A stretch of DNA of 64,000 bases from an uncultured Bacteroidales bacterium (GCA_937916465.1 CALFTK010000011.1:1-64000); one strand, 5' to 3'; counted from the first letter of the stretch, positions 9,422 to 18,090 are shown. Numbers and translations: made by a program. Notes: generated from the sequence alone by a model not told the origin.

Positions 9422-9429
9422 TAACTTTG
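9422..9429 (+). promoter_or_regulatory. -7 promoter box for DUF5063 gene
   Basis: TAACTTTG is a perfect Bacteroidota -7 box. It overlaps the in-frame TTG at 9427, so that codon cannot be in the mRNA and the true start must be the ATG at 9448. No good -33 box was found. Confidence 0.7.
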
Positions 9430-9447
9430 CTACCTAAAATACTTGAG

Positions 9448-10008
9448 ATGGAAAGTTCTATAGTTTTTAATAAGAATGTAGTAGAGTTTGTAACTGTGTC
9501 GGCAGAATATTGCACGTTTATGGAGCAGGCTGAACAAAAAGATCGTAATGAATTTGTCTATGTATTGCCCAGACTATTGTCATTGCTCTATTTGAAAGCT
9601 TTAATGCTCCCGGAAACAGAAACCGATTATGGTATGAATCTGGAAGAGTGGGTTACGGAACAGGATTATGATACTCTGCGTGCAGTAATTTCTGCAAAAT
9701 TGGGCAGTTCGGACGATTATCTCGAAGTATTTGTTGAAGAGATGAAGTACAGTGACACTCCTGTTTTGAAGACCATTTCGGAAGATTTGGCCGACATTTA
9801 TCAGGCAGTGAAGAATTTTGTCCATTCATATCAGAGTGGGCTAAATGAGGTTATGGCTGAATCAATAGCTGTCTGTGCCGATGGCTTTAGAACATATTGG
9901 GGACAGACATTGGTTAACACACTGCGTGCGGTTCATAGTATATCGATTCAGAATTCTTTGGATGAAGATGCGGAATCAATGAACTATAGTGAAGATGAAT
10001 TATGGTAG
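9448..10008 (+). CDS. DUF5063 family protein
   Basis: A Bacteroidota protein of unknown function. It has 186 residues, predicted all-helical, acidic, with no signal peptide or membrane segment. It contains the family blocks FVYVLPRLLSLLYLKALMLP and ISEDLADIYQAVKNFVHSY. The start at 9448 is preferred over the upstream TTG because a -7 promoter box covers the latter. Its stop overlaps the next gene by 7 bases and it heads a tight run with the exonuclease and the RlmI-like methyltransferase, so a role in RNA metabolism is possible but unproven. Confidence 0.8.
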   Translation: MESSIVFNKNVVEFVTVSAEYCTFMEQAEQKDRNEFVYVLPRLLSLLYLKALMLPETETDYGMNLEEWVTEQDYDTLRAVISAKLGSSDDYLEVFVEEMKYSDTPVLKTISEDLADIYQAVKNFVHSYQSGLNEVMAESIAVCADGFRTYWGQTLVNTLRAVHSISIQNSLDEDAESMNYSEDELW

Positions 10009-10643
10009 ATATATTCAATACTATAGACAAGACGCAAATTGCTGAATTGCCAAAGGTAGAATATACCGGAAGTGTTCGGATAATTGATACCGTAGAAAAG
10101 GCAGATGCGGCAATCGCTGATTTGTTATTATGTAATGTTGTTGGTTTTGATACAGAAACAAGACCAAGCTTTAAACGCGGAACTACCAATAAAGTGTCGC
10201 TGTTGCAATTGTCAACAGATAGTGTGTCGTATCTGTTCAGACTGCATATAATAGGTCTTACAGATAGTATAATCTCATTTTTGGAAAACGATAAAGTACT
10301 TAAGATAGGTATCTCTATTCGAGATGATTTTCAGGCATTGCGTCGTAGAAGAGAATTGTCGCCGGCAGGATTTGTGGATTTGCAGGATATGGTTGCCAGT
10401 ATGGGAATAGACGATAGAAGTTTGCAGAAAATATATGCGTTGTTGTTTGGAGAACGTATATCTAAAACGCAACGTTTAAGCAATTGGGAAGCAGAAGAAC
10501 TTTCGGAATCACAAACCCATTATGCGGCTATCGATGCTTGGGCAGTCTTGAAAATATACAACTACTTGAAAGAGTTAATTGACGAAAAGAATTTTAAGGT
10601 AATACATAAAAATGCAGAAGAGAGTATTGCTAAAGAGGGGTAA
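10002..10643 (+). CDS. DEDDy 3'-5' exonuclease (RNase D-like)
   Basis: A single-domain nuclease of the RNase D/WRN exonuclease fold. Metal-binding acids are D50 and E52 in GFDTET, an aspartate in SIRDDFQAL, and the closing HYAAIDAWAVLKIY, where Y-x3-D identifies the DEDDy subtype. It has 213 residues and lacks the HRDC domain of true RNase D, so substrate (RNA or DNA) is undecided. The start overlaps the DUF5063 stop by 7 bases and its end overlaps the next gene by 32 bases, indicating translational coupling. Confidence 0.88.
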   Translation: MVDIFNTIDKTQIAELPKVEYTGSVRIIDTVEKADAAIADLLLCNVVGFDTETRPSFKRGTTNKVSLLQLSTDSVSYLFRLHIIGLTDSIISFLENDKVLKIGISIRDDFQALRRRRELSPAGFVDLQDMVASMGIDDRSLQKIYALLFGERISKTQRLSNWEAEELSESQTHYAAIDAWAVLKIYNYLKELIDEKNFKVIHKNAEESIAKEG

Positions 10644-11793
10644 GGAAGAATCCTTGTTAAGATTTCATCCCTGGATATTTTCGGGTGCTATAGCCTCTAT
10701 TGAAGGCGAACCCGAAGAGGGTGATGTGGTAGATGTTTATACAAATAGTGGCGATTGGATAGCTGTAGGTCACATTCAGGTGGGTAGTATAGCAGTGCGC
10801 GTACTATCTTTTACGCAAGAACAAATAGATAAGGAGTTCTGGAAAAAGCGTGTGATGGTGGCATATAATTTGCGTTCTTCGTTACAACTGACAGACAGGA
10901 AAGATCACAACATATATAGGCTGATTCATGGTGAGGGTGATAATCTGCCCGGACTGGTAGTTGATGTATATGGAAGAACTGCAGTTATACAGGCCCATTC
11001 AGTGGGAATGCATTGCTGTCGTAAAGAGATAGCAGAAGCAATTACAGAAGTTTTAGGTGACAGGATAGTCAGTGTGTATTACAAATCGGAGACTACATTG
11101 CCATATAAAGCCCAGCAAGATAATTCTACAGGATACATAATAGGTGGACATCTGGATGATATTCCTTTAGAATATGGGTTAAAGCTTCCTGTGGATTGGA
11201 TTAATGGTCAAAAAACAGGTTTGTTTATAGATCAAAGAGAGAATAGAGCGCTTTTGGAAAAGTATTCAAAAGGCCGTTCAGTTTTAAATATGTTCTGTTA
11301 TACAGGTGGTTTCTCTTTGGCGGCATTGCGAGGAGGAGCTAAATTGGTTCATTCTGTAGATAGTTCAGCAAAAGCTACCGAATTGACAATTAAAGGTGTA
11401 AAAGATAATTTCCCTGATGATAATAGACATAAAGCATTTGCTGAGGATGCGTTCAAGTATTTGGATACAATGGCTACCAGTTACGATTTGATAATTCTTG
11501 ATCCTCCTGCATTCGCCAAACATAGAGATGCTCTGAAACGTGCATTAATAGGTTACAGACGATTAAATGAAAAGGCGCTGGAAAAGATAGAATCGGGTGG
11601 AATCCTGTTTACATTCTCATGTTCGCAGGTTGTAACCAAAGAGCAGTTTAGAATGGCGGTCTTTACCGCAGCAGCTCAAGCTAAACGAAAAGTTAGAATC
11701 CTGTATCAGCTTCATCAGCCGGCTGATCATCCAATAAATATTTTCCATCCAGAAGGTGAATATTTAAAAGGATTAGTGCTTTATGTTGAATGA
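10612..11793 (+). CDS. rlmI: Class I rRNA methyltransferase, RlmI-like (23S m5C)
   Basis: Likely methylates a cytosine of 23S rRNA, using S-adenosylmethionine. It has 393 residues. The N-terminal PUA RNA-binding domain (about 1-75) begins MQKRVLLKRGKEESLLRFHP. A RlmI-type middle region follows (YYKSETTLPYKAQ), then a Rossmann domain with VLNMFCYTGGFSLAALRGGA, LIILDPPAFAKH and FTFSCSQ. The start overlaps the exonuclease by 32 bases. The family match is strong. The exact position modified (C1962 in E. coli) is inferred by homology only. Confidence 0.88.
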   Translation: MQKRVLLKRGKEESLLRFHPWIFSGAIASIEGEPEEGDVVDVYTNSGDWIAVGHIQVGSIAVRVLSFTQEQIDKEFWKKRVMVAYNLRSSLQLTDRKDHNIYRLIHGEGDNLPGLVVDVYGRTAVIQAHSVGMHCCRKEIAEAITEVLGDRIVSVYYKSETTLPYKAQQDNSTGYIIGGHLDDIPLEYGLKLPVDWINGQKTGLFIDQRENRALLEKYSKGRSVLNMFCYTGGFSLAALRGGAKLVHSVDSSAKATELTIKGVKDNFPDDNRHKAFAEDAFKYLDTMATSYDLIILDPPAFAKHRDALKRALIGYRRLNEKALEKIESGGILFTFSCSQVVTKEQFRMAVFTAAAQAKRKVRILYQLHQPADHPINIFHPEGEYLKGLVLYVE

Positions 11794-11838
11794 AAAGTGA
11801 AATAATGTTAAATTTACGGTATTATTTGATGAATAGTT

Positions 11839-11867
11839 TTTGTATAAAAATTAAAGCAATATCTTTG
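11839..11867 (+). promoter_or_regulatory. Promoter of nucleoside transporter gene
   Basis: TTTG (11839-11842), 17 bases, TATCTTTG (11860-11867). The spacing is slightly short but both boxes are perfect. It leaves a leader of about 115 bases that contains the hairpin at 11900-11932. Confidence 0.6.
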
Positions 11868-11899
11868 TTCCGTGTTTTTCATGGTATTAGATTTTATTT

Positions 11900-11932
11900 G
11901 AAACGGAGTTGTCGTGATGATAACTCTGTTTC
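11900..11932 (+). other. Leader hairpin before nucleoside transporter
   Basis: GAAACGGAGTT and AACTCTGTTTC form an 11-pair stem (one G-U) with an 11-base loop. It lies inside the transporter leader, not followed by a T run, so it is not a standard terminator. It could stabilise or regulate the mRNA. Confidence 0.5.
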
Positions 11933-11987
11933 ACTTTGTATAGTAGAATAAGCATTATTTAATTAAAATTAATTAATTTTATGTACT

Positions 11988-13262
11988 ATGAGGGGGCTTA
12001 AATTAAAATTATCACTGATGATGTTTCTGCAATATGCTGTGTGGGGTTCATATCTGCTCTCTTTAGGTGCATATCTTTCCAGTATTGGTTTTGGCAATAG
12101 AATTGGTTGGTTCTTTGCAGTTCAAGGTGTTGTATCACTCTTTATGCCTGCATTTGTTGGAATTGTGGCAGATAGGTGGTTAATGCCTAAAAAGGTATAT
12201 GCCCTGTGTCATGTTCTTTCAGCACTATGTATGATGATTGTGGGAGTGAATGGTTTTGTGGATTCACCATCGTTTTTGTCGCTTTTTTTGCCTTATTGTA
12301 TTAGCACTGTGTTCTTTATGCCTACAATCGCATTGTCCAATTCTATCTGTTTTTCACTGTTACAACGCAATGGCATAGATACTGTTACAGAATTCCCAAA
12401 AATCAGAATGTGGGGGACAATAGGTTTTATAATGGCTATGTGGGTGGTGAATTTTGCAGAGATACAGACATCGGCTTACCAATTTATATTGCGCTCTTCT
12501 TTAGGATTGCTATTCTCTCTCTATATACTAACTCTGCCTAAAACAGAGTTGTTACATAAAATGGAAGGCAAATCTGTTATGTCTCTTATGGGGTATAGCG
12601 CTTTTCATCTGTTTAAAAATAGAAAATTGGCACTCTTTTTTGTCTTTGCAATGGCTTATGGTGTCTGCTTGCAAATAACTAATGGATTTGTAACACCATA
12701 TTTGGAAAGTTTTGCTGTGAGGGGTGAATATGCACAATCGTTTGTAGTTAAAAATTCATTGTTTCTAACATCACTTTCGCAAATATCAGAAGCATTTTGT
12801 ATATTGCTTCTTCCATTCTGTATAAAAAAATGGGGAATAAAACCTGTAATTGTACTGGCTGCAGTTGCATGGATGCTCCGTTATCTATTCCTTGGAATAG
12901 GAAATCCTGCAAACGGAGTGGTATTCTGGATCCTTTCTATGCTGGTTTATGGAATTGCATTCAACTTTTTCAATATAGCAGGTTCGTTGTATGTAGATTC
13001 TGAAACTGTGCCGGAACGGCGTTCTTGTGCTCAAGGATTGTTTATGATGATGACCAACGGGTTCGGAACTTTTCTGGGAATGATATTTGCACAGATTGTG
13101 GTTAATAAATTTACAAATTCGGAATTTGTGGTAAGTAGATATTATACAGTTGGTAATTGGACTGCTGTATGGATGATTTTTTCTATATTTGCTCTGTTGA
13201 TAGCTATTTTGTTTGCTTTGGTATTTAAGGATAAAAAAAGGAGAATCGAAGATGAACAATAA
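11988..13262 (+). CDS. Nucleoside permease, MFS nucleoside:H+ symporter family
   Basis: Inner-membrane transporter resembling NupG/XapB of the nucleoside:H+ symporter family. It has 424 residues with about 12 hydrophobic segments. The start MRGLKLKLSLMMFLQYAVWGSY is characteristic of the family, with FFMPTIALSNSI and IRMWGTIGFIMAMW in the first half and YGIAFNFFNIAGSLYVDSE in the second. Its last 11 bases overlap the next gene. Substrate specificity is inferred from family only. Confidence 0.85.
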   Translation: MRGLKLKLSLMMFLQYAVWGSYLLSLGAYLSSIGFGNRIGWFFAVQGVVSLFMPAFVGIVADRWLMPKKVYALCHVLSALCMMIVGVNGFVDSPSFLSLFLPYCISTVFFMPTIALSNSICFSLLQRNGIDTVTEFPKIRMWGTIGFIMAMWVVNFAEIQTSAYQFILRSSLGLLFSLYILTLPKTELLHKMEGKSVMSLMGYSAFHLFKNRKLALFFVFAMAYGVCLQITNGFVTPYLESFAVRGEYAQSFVVKNSLFLTSLSQISEAFCILLLPFCIKKWGIKPVIVLAAVAWMLRYLFLGIGNPANGVVFWILSMLVYGIAFNFFNIAGSLYVDSETVPERRSCAQGLFMMMTNGFGTFLGMIFAQIVVNKFTNSEFVVSRYYTVGNWTAVWMIFSIFALLIAILFALVFKDKKRRIEDEQ

Positions 13263-13821
13263 AATAGAATTGGAAGTAGGTGAAATATTAAATAGAGTGC
13301 CTTCTGATCTTACTTTGGTAGTGATGTTGCACGAAAAGGGTGGAGACCGTTCGCTGCCTCTTCTGGTTGGACTGTTGGAAGCTCAGGCTATTGCAATCAA
13401 TGTCCTTAATTTAAAGATGCCGCGTCCAAACGTTTACGATTTGTATGTAAATTCATTGAATTCTTTAGATGCCTATTTGGAAGAGGTGAATATCTATAAA
13501 ATTGAAAACGGTATTTTTTATTCGCATCTCTATATTAGAAAAGATGGTAACCTACACTATGTGGATTCACGCACATCTGATGCTGTTGCTTTGGCAATTC
13601 GAACAGATGCACCTATCTACATAGATGAAGAACTGTTTGCTATTCATTGTGCTCATAGAGAAGGAAATGGCGCATTCTCTATGCCTATAACAACAGCAAG
13701 TGTTCAGGTGCTTCAAGATGCTATGAAACAGGCTGTGGAGAGTGAAAATTATGAATTGGCGGCAAAATTGCGTGACGAGATTAACAAACGCAATGGTGTT
13801 GGTAATGATGGTAATATATAA
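13252..13821 (+). CDS. Bifunctional nuclease domain (DUF151) protein with UVR motif
   Basis: It has 189 residues. The N-terminal ~140 residues are the DUF151/BFN domain (EVGEILNRVPSDLTLVVMLHEKGGDRSLP, then HYVDSRTSDAVALAIRTDAPIY). The C-terminal MKQAVESENYELAAKLRDEINKR is a UVR motif, the protein-protein contact helix pair of UvrB/UvrC. Plant and Thermotoga relatives have nuclease activity; the bacterial role is poorly known. The ATG at 13252 is preferred over an in-frame codon at 13213 because AAAGGAG sits just before it and homologues begin near this point. It overlaps the transporter by 11 bases. Confidence 0.85.
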   Translation: MNNKIELEVGEILNRVPSDLTLVVMLHEKGGDRSLPLLVGLLEAQAIAINVLNLKMPRPNVYDLYVNSLNSLDAYLEEVNIYKIENGIFYSHLYIRKDGNLHYVDSRTSDAVALAIRTDAPIYIDEELFAIHCAHREGNGAFSMPITTASVQVLQDAMKQAVESENYELAAKLRDEINKRNGVGNDGNI

Positions 13822-13825
13822 AAGT

Positions 13826-14530
13826 ATGTGGCTGTTTTATTCACCTGAAATATCAGAAGATATGGAGATGCCTCAGGAAGAGGCAGCTCACTGCATCAGA
13901 GTGCTAAGATTGAAAGAGGGCGATATGGTTAAATTAACCGATGGAAAGGGCTCTTTTTACGATGCAACAATAAGCAGTGTTACAGGTAAAAAATGCTTTC
14001 TTCATATAGAAAAAGAGTATCCCCAGCAGCCTTTGTGGAGTGGCTATATTCATTTGGCTATGGCTCCTACAAAACTGATGGATAGAAATGAATGGTTTGT
14101 GGAAAAAGCTGTTGAATTTGGTGTGGATGAGATATCGTTTATTCGAACAGCCCATTCAGAACGCGATGTGATAAAAATGGAACGCATAGAAAAGATTGCA
14201 GTTTCGGCAATGAAACAGTCTCAGAAAGCAGTATTGCCTAAATTGAATCCTATGGTGAAGTTCTCTGATTTTATATCATCAAATCAAGATGGTGACAGGT
14301 TTATAGCACATTGTGAAGAACTTAATAAAATAGAACTGAAAGATTCGGTGGTACGTGGAAGTAAAACAACAGTATTAATAGGTCCCGAAGGCGATTTTTC
14401 TCCGGCAGAGATTGAATTGGCTGTAAAAGCAGGTTACAGAGGGGTTTCGTTAGGTCCTTCCCGGTTAAGAACAGAGACAGCTGCACTTGCAGCAGTTCAT
14501 ATTATGAATTTGGTAAACCAGATAGGTTGA
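13826..14530 (+). CDS. rsmE: 16S rRNA m3U1498 methyltransferase
   Basis: SPOUT-class methyltransferase that modifies U1498 of 16S rRNA. It has 234 residues from MWLFYSPEIS. An N-terminal PUA-like domain (HCIRVLRLKEGD) is followed by a trefoil-knot domain with the signature LIGPEGDFSPAEIE and LGPSRLRTETAALAAV. An upstream in-frame ATG at 13742 lies inside the DUF151 gene and gives an unrelated 28-residue extension, so the start 5 bases after the preceding stop is used. The stop overlaps truA. Confidence 0.94.
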   Translation: MWLFYSPEISEDMEMPQEEAAHCIRVLRLKEGDMVKLTDGKGSFYDATISSVTGKKCFLHIEKEYPQQPLWSGYIHLAMAPTKLMDRNEWFVEKAVEFGVDEISFIRTAHSERDVIKMERIEKIAVSAMKQSQKAVLPKLNPMVKFSDFISSNQDGDRFIAHCEELNKIELKDSVVRGSKTTVLIGPEGDFSPAEIELAVKAGYRGVSLGPSRLRTETAALAAVHIMNLVNQIG

Positions 14531-15285
14531 TGAGGTATTTTATATACATAGCATTTAACGGAACTGCATACAGTGGTTGGCAGATTCAGCCCGATGCTCC
14601 ATCAGTGCAGCAGACATTGCAAGAGGCTTTGTTTACCTTTTTGCGTGTTCAAACGGATGTAGTAGGGGCAGGGCGTACCGATGCCGGTGTTCATGCAGCT
14701 GAAATGGTGGCCCATTTTGATTTGGCAGAACCAAAAGATTGCGGTTGGATGATGAATAAACTGAATGGTATATTACCAACCGATATAGCCGTTAAGAAAA
14801 TAGTTCCTGTAATAGATTCTGCACATGCCCGTTTTGATGCAAAATCCAGGACATACAGATACTATGTAAACTTAAATAAATCACCATTTGATAGGGATTT
14901 TTCGTTGCGTCTTATAGGTCCTATAGATTTCGATTTGATGAATGAAACCGCTCTGCAACTTTTAAAAACTATAGATTTTACCAGTTTTAGTAAACTGCAT
15001 ACCGATACTAAAACAAATAATTGTAAGGTTACTCATGCCAAGTGGACCCGGTTGTCGGAAGATAAGTGGGTGTTTACCATAACTGCAGACCGTTTTTTGC
15101 GTAATATGGTTCGGGCCATTGTGGGTACACTTCTTGCTGTGGGCCGTCATCAACTTACTCCGCAGCAGTTTGCAGAAATTATAGCCTCTAAAGATAGATG
15201 TAAAGCCGGTGATTCAGCACCTGCACGAGGCCTGTTCCTGGAACAGGTGGAATATCCGGATGAATTGTTTGAAACCCATATATAA
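14530..15285 (+). CDS. truA: tRNA pseudouridine(38-40) synthase
   Basis: Converts uridines 38-40 of the tRNA anticodon arm to pseudouridine. It has 251 residues and the catalytic aspartate in GAGRTDAGVHA is D51. Other family blocks are GTAYSGWQIQPDAPSVQQ, SRTYRYYV and DRFLRNMVRAIVGTLL. The ATG overlaps the rsmE stop (TGATG), so translation is coupled. A TTG one codon earlier is less likely. Confidence 0.96.
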   Translation: MRYFIYIAFNGTAYSGWQIQPDAPSVQQTLQEALFTFLRVQTDVVGAGRTDAGVHAAEMVAHFDLAEPKDCGWMMNKLNGILPTDIAVKKIVPVIDSAHARFDAKSRTYRYYVNLNKSPFDRDFSLRLIGPIDFDLMNETALQLLKTIDFTSFSKLHTDTKTNNCKVTHAKWTRLSEDKWVFTITADRFLRNMVRAIVGTLLAVGRHQLTPQQFAEIIASKDRCKAGDSAPARGLFLEQVEYPDELFETHI

Positions 15286-15297
15286 TATATATAAGGT

Positions 15298-15936
15298 ATG
15301 AAAAGGATTATTGTTGCTCTGATGATGTCAGTGGTTTTGGTTTCGGCAAAATCTGCCGACATCAAGAACCTGTTTGTAGAAATGCCAGATTCTATTATGC
15401 CGTTGCTTGTTAAGAATAATAGATTGGATATGCTTGACTATATGGATATTGGTATGTCTGCAAAAGTGAAAAACAAATTGGGGGGCGAGAGTGAAATGAC
15501 TCTTCTTAAAGATGATATGATTTCAATCTCTATGACAGATGTTACGGAATATGATATCAAACTGTTTTATGGTAAAGATTCTCTTGTTACTATAGCTGTA
15601 ATTGAGACTGTAAAAGGTGGGTATTCCGATTCCAATATAAGTTTCTACAACACAAAATGGGAAAAACTAAATACAGCAAATTTGATTAAAATGCCGGTTC
15701 TTGAAGATTTTATTAATAAAAAGTCACTAAGAAACGAAGAGAATAAAAAATTGCTGGACGAACTGATTTACAGGATGTTTGTGGTTGATGTTGCTCCCGA
15801 TACAAATACACTTTCAGTAGCTTTTTCATCGGCAGAATACATTATTGATAAAGATGTACGCAATTCTATCTTTGCACGCTATTCAATCATCTATCGCTGG
15901 AACGGCAAAAAGTTCATTCGTCAAAAGGACCGCTAA
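15298..15936 (+). CDS. DUF3256 family secreted protein
   Basis: A Bacteroidales protein of unknown function. It has 212 residues with a signal peptide (MKRIIVALMMSVVLVSAKSA) and no membrane segment after it. It contains the family block DIKNLFVEMPDSIMPLLVKNNRLDMLDYMD and a strand-rich remainder ending in YRWNGKKFIRQKDR. Likely periplasmic or outer-membrane associated. It sits 12 bases after truA and ends the plus-strand operon. Confidence 0.8.
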   Translation: MKRIIVALMMSVVLVSAKSADIKNLFVEMPDSIMPLLVKNNRLDMLDYMDIGMSAKVKNKLGGESEMTLLKDDMISISMTDVTEYDIKLFYGKDSLVTIAVIETVKGGYSDSNISFYNTKWEKLNTANLIKMPVLEDFINKKSLRNEENKKLLDELIYRMFVVDVAPDTNTLSVAFSSAEYIIDKDVRNSIFARYSIIYRWNGKKFIRQKDR

Positions 15937-15985
15937 TCGCTGAAGAGATAAGAAAACAATATTTTTATTCTAAATAGTTACGAAT

Positions 15986-16132
15986 ATGGCAATGAAAACT
16001 TATGCCCTTGGGGAATTAGAAGATAAATTTATAGGGGAAATAGGTACACCTGCAAGAGATAAATATGAACAGAGCTTGAAAGAAGAATTGCAAGCATATC
16101 ATTTTGGAGAAAGAAAAAAGGACCGAAATTAA
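15986..16132 (+). pseudogene. Truncated HigA-type antitoxin N-terminus
   Basis: A 48-codon frame starting MAMKTYALGELEDKFIGEIG and continuing TPARDKYEQSLKEELQAYHF. This resembles the N-terminal segment found before the helix-turn-helix of many Bacteroidota HigA-like XRE antitoxins (pattern L-x-E-x-x-D-x-x-I-G-x-x-G-T-P-x-R-D-x-[YF]-E). The reading frame ends where the DNA-binding domain should begin, and its last codons lie inside the rpmE2 terminator hairpin. No toxin gene is adjacent. I call it a remnant left by a deletion, though translation as a small protein cannot be excluded. Confidence 0.6.
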
Positions 16133-16142
16133 ATTTCGATCC
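16119..16142 (-). terminator. Terminator of rpmE2
   Basis: On the minus strand GGATCGAAATT pairs with AATTTCGGTCC (11 pairs, one G-U) and is followed by a CTTTTTT-type tail. On the plus strand the same pair becomes a C-A mismatch, so it favours minus-strand transcription from rpmE2. Confidence 0.75.
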
Positions 16143-16168
16143 TCTTCCTTTTATACGGTGTTTAGTTG

Positions 16169-16423
16169 TTATTTTCCGCGGCTCTTTGCGTAACGGCTCA
16201 TGAACTTGTCCACGCGACCTGCTGTATCCACAAGCTTTGACTTACCTGTGAAGAATGGGTGTGAACTACTTGAAATTTCAAGCTTGATCAGAGGATAAGT
16301 CTGACCTTCGAACTCGATTGTTTCCTTAGTTGCGCAAGTTGAACGTGAAAGGAAGCAATCACCGTTTGACATGTCCTTAAATACTACAGGACGATAATTT
16401 TCTGGATGAATACCTTGTTTCAT
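16169..16423 (-). CDS. rpmE2: 50S ribosomal protein L31 type B
   Basis: Large-subunit ribosomal protein. It has 84 residues starting MKQGIHPENYRPVVFKDMSN. It lacks the CxxC zinc knuckle of type A L31 and carries the type B extension (KLEISSSSHPFFTGKSKLVDTAGRVDKFMSRY). It is a single-gene transcript with its own promoter and terminator. The ~75-base leader contains a TGCCA...TGGCA pairing that could be regulatory. Confidence 0.97.
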   Translation of the reverse strand: MKQGIHPENYRPVVFKDMSNGDCFLSRSTCATKETIEFEGQTYPLIKLEISSSSHPFFTGKSKLVDTAGRVDKFMSRYAKSRGK

Positions 16424-16505
16424 ATCTTTAATTTTAAATTATACTCCGCCTTAACTATGCCAGCCTTGAATGGTTTGGCAACTTCATAACGGGGGTTTCG
16501 GACTG

Positions 16506-16536
16506 CAAAATTACACTAATTTATTGTAATGGCAAA
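16506..16536 (-). promoter_or_regulatory. Promoter of rpmE2
   Basis: Minus strand TTTG (16533-16536), 19 bases, TAATTTTG (16506-16513): a full match to the Bacteroidota housekeeping promoter. It leaves a leader of roughly 75 bases. Confidence 0.8.
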
Positions 16537-16650
16537 GTATTTTCACTCCTTTTTAATAGTATTCTTTTGTTTTTGTATTTTGCAAACTATGAAGTCGATA
16601 ATGAAATTGAAAAAAATGCATGTCAGAGAATAGCCGTTTGTTATTTTAAC

Positions 16651-16658
16651 TAACTTTG
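16651..16658 (+). promoter_or_regulatory. -7 promoter box for nhaA
   Basis: TAACTTTG, perfect box, 20 bases before the nhaA ATG, giving a very short leader. No -33 TTTG at the usual spacing. Confidence 0.65.
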
Positions 16659-16678
16659 CATGCCAAAATTTAAAGAAG

Positions 16679-18055
16679 ATGGGTAAGAGTCCTAAAAAAT
16701 ATGATACTCTGGAAGGTCTTTTAAAGTATCCTTCAGAGAATTTCTTTAACAGTCAGGCGTTCTGTGGTTGCCTGCTTCTGCTTTCTGCTGTTGTAGCAAT
16801 AATCTGTGCTAATTGTTCCGAACTTCAACCGTTCTACAACAATTTGTTGAATATGGAGGTGGGAATAAAAACCGGTAATGCAGAATTGATGTTGCCTTTG
16901 CAAACGTGGATCAACGATGGGTTAATGGCAATATTCTTTTTGACAGTAGGTCTGGAGATAAAGCGAGAAATGATAGTTGGTCAACTCTCCTCAATCAAAC
17001 ATGCAGCATTGCCTATTATTGGAGCAATAGGCGGTATGGTCTTCCCGGCTGTTATTTATGCTCTGTTCAATGCCGGTTCAGATACGTCAAATGGTTGGGG
17101 TATCCCTATGGCTACCGATATTGCATTTGCAATAGGTGTCCTTTCGCTGTTGGGTAAACGTGTTCCAACAGGATTAAAGGTCTTTCTGATGGCATTGGCA
17201 ATAGCCGACGATTTAGGTTCAATATTTGTAATAGCATTCTTCTATCCCAGTCATGCCATAGATTTCCTGTATTTGACTTTAGCTGGTTTGGTAACAGCAT
17301 TTATGATTGTAATGAATAGGCTTAGAGTGAATAAATCGCTTTACTACATAGTACCGGGTATGTTACTGTGGTTTCTTATGTTGAAATCGGGTGTGCATGC
17401 TACAGTAGCAGGTGTTATAATGGCTATCACTATTCCAGCCAGAAGTTTTGTCAACGAATTGGAATTTAGTAAGAATATGTCATTGCTCGTTAATCATTTT
17501 AATGATGTGTCAAAAGACAATACGTCTGTTCTTACTAATTCGGAACAACAGATAGTTATTAATGGTATGGATGAAATGTCTTCAAAGATGAATCCAATGC
17601 TTCATAGGTTTGAATTTCATCTTCATTCCATATCAGACTACTTTATAATGCCGATGTTTGCATTCTTTAATGCCGGTGTTGTATTTGATGCTTCTCTATT
17701 CAGTTGGCCATTGCCACCAATTGTACCGGGTATATTCTTTGGATTGCTGATAGGTAAACCGTTAGGTATATCTTTGTCATGCTGGCTTGCAACAAAATTC
17801 AAGGTTGCAGCTTTGCCTGAAGGTTGTAATTGGAAGCAGTTTATTTCGTTGGGATTTATTGCCGGTATAGGTTTTACTATGGCAATATTCGTGGATGGAT
17901 TGGCATTCTTGCCATCGGGATTGCCTGAGGAACAGATTTCTTACTATGTCAATTTAGGTAAGGCTGTAATATTGTTGACTTCAGTTACTGCGGCATTGGT
18001 AGGAGCTGTTTCACTATATTTTACTACCAAAGACGGCGATAGTGCCGGCAAATAA
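16679..18055 (+). CDS. nhaA: Na+/H+ antiporter NhaA
   Basis: Inner-membrane antiporter that expels sodium in exchange for protons. It has 458 residues. The paired ion-binding aspartates are in ALAIADDLGSI (D177, D178; D163/D164 in E. coli), with TDIAF (D147) as the third conserved acid. LGLEIKREM-type motif appears as VGLEIKREMIVGQLS. A long hydrophilic loop (about 262-315) between the two halves is larger than in E. coli NhaA. It stands alone between rpmE2 and fructose-bisphosphate aldolase. It complements the sodium circuit set up by the NQR pump further right. Confidence 0.95.
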   Translation: MGKSPKKYDTLEGLLKYPSENFFNSQAFCGCLLLLSAVVAIICANCSELQPFYNNLLNMEVGIKTGNAELMLPLQTWINDGLMAIFFLTVGLEIKREMIVGQLSSIKHAALPIIGAIGGMVFPAVIYALFNAGSDTSNGWGIPMATDIAFAIGVLSLLGKRVPTGLKVFLMALAIADDLGSIFVIAFFYPSHAIDFLYLTLAGLVTAFMIVMNRLRVNKSLYYIVPGMLLWFLMLKSGVHATVAGVIMAITIPARSFVNELEFSKNMSLLVNHFNDVSKDNTSVLTNSEQQIVINGMDEMSSKMNPMLHRFEFHLHSISDYFIMPMFAFFNAGVVFDASLFSWPLPPIVPGIFFGLLIGKPLGISLSCWLATKFKVAALPEGCNWKQFISLGFIAGIGFTMAIFVDGLAFLPSGLPEEQISYYVNLGKAVILLTSVTAALVGAVSLYFTTKDGDSAGK

Positions 18056-18090
18056 AATGTAAAGTGGTTAAAAACTTTCTCTTTCTACAT

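Noticed and set aside
9427..9447. TTG start extending the DUF5063 protein by seven residues
   Set aside because: The TTG overlaps the -7 box TAACTTTG, so it would not be transcribed; an ATG follows at 9448.
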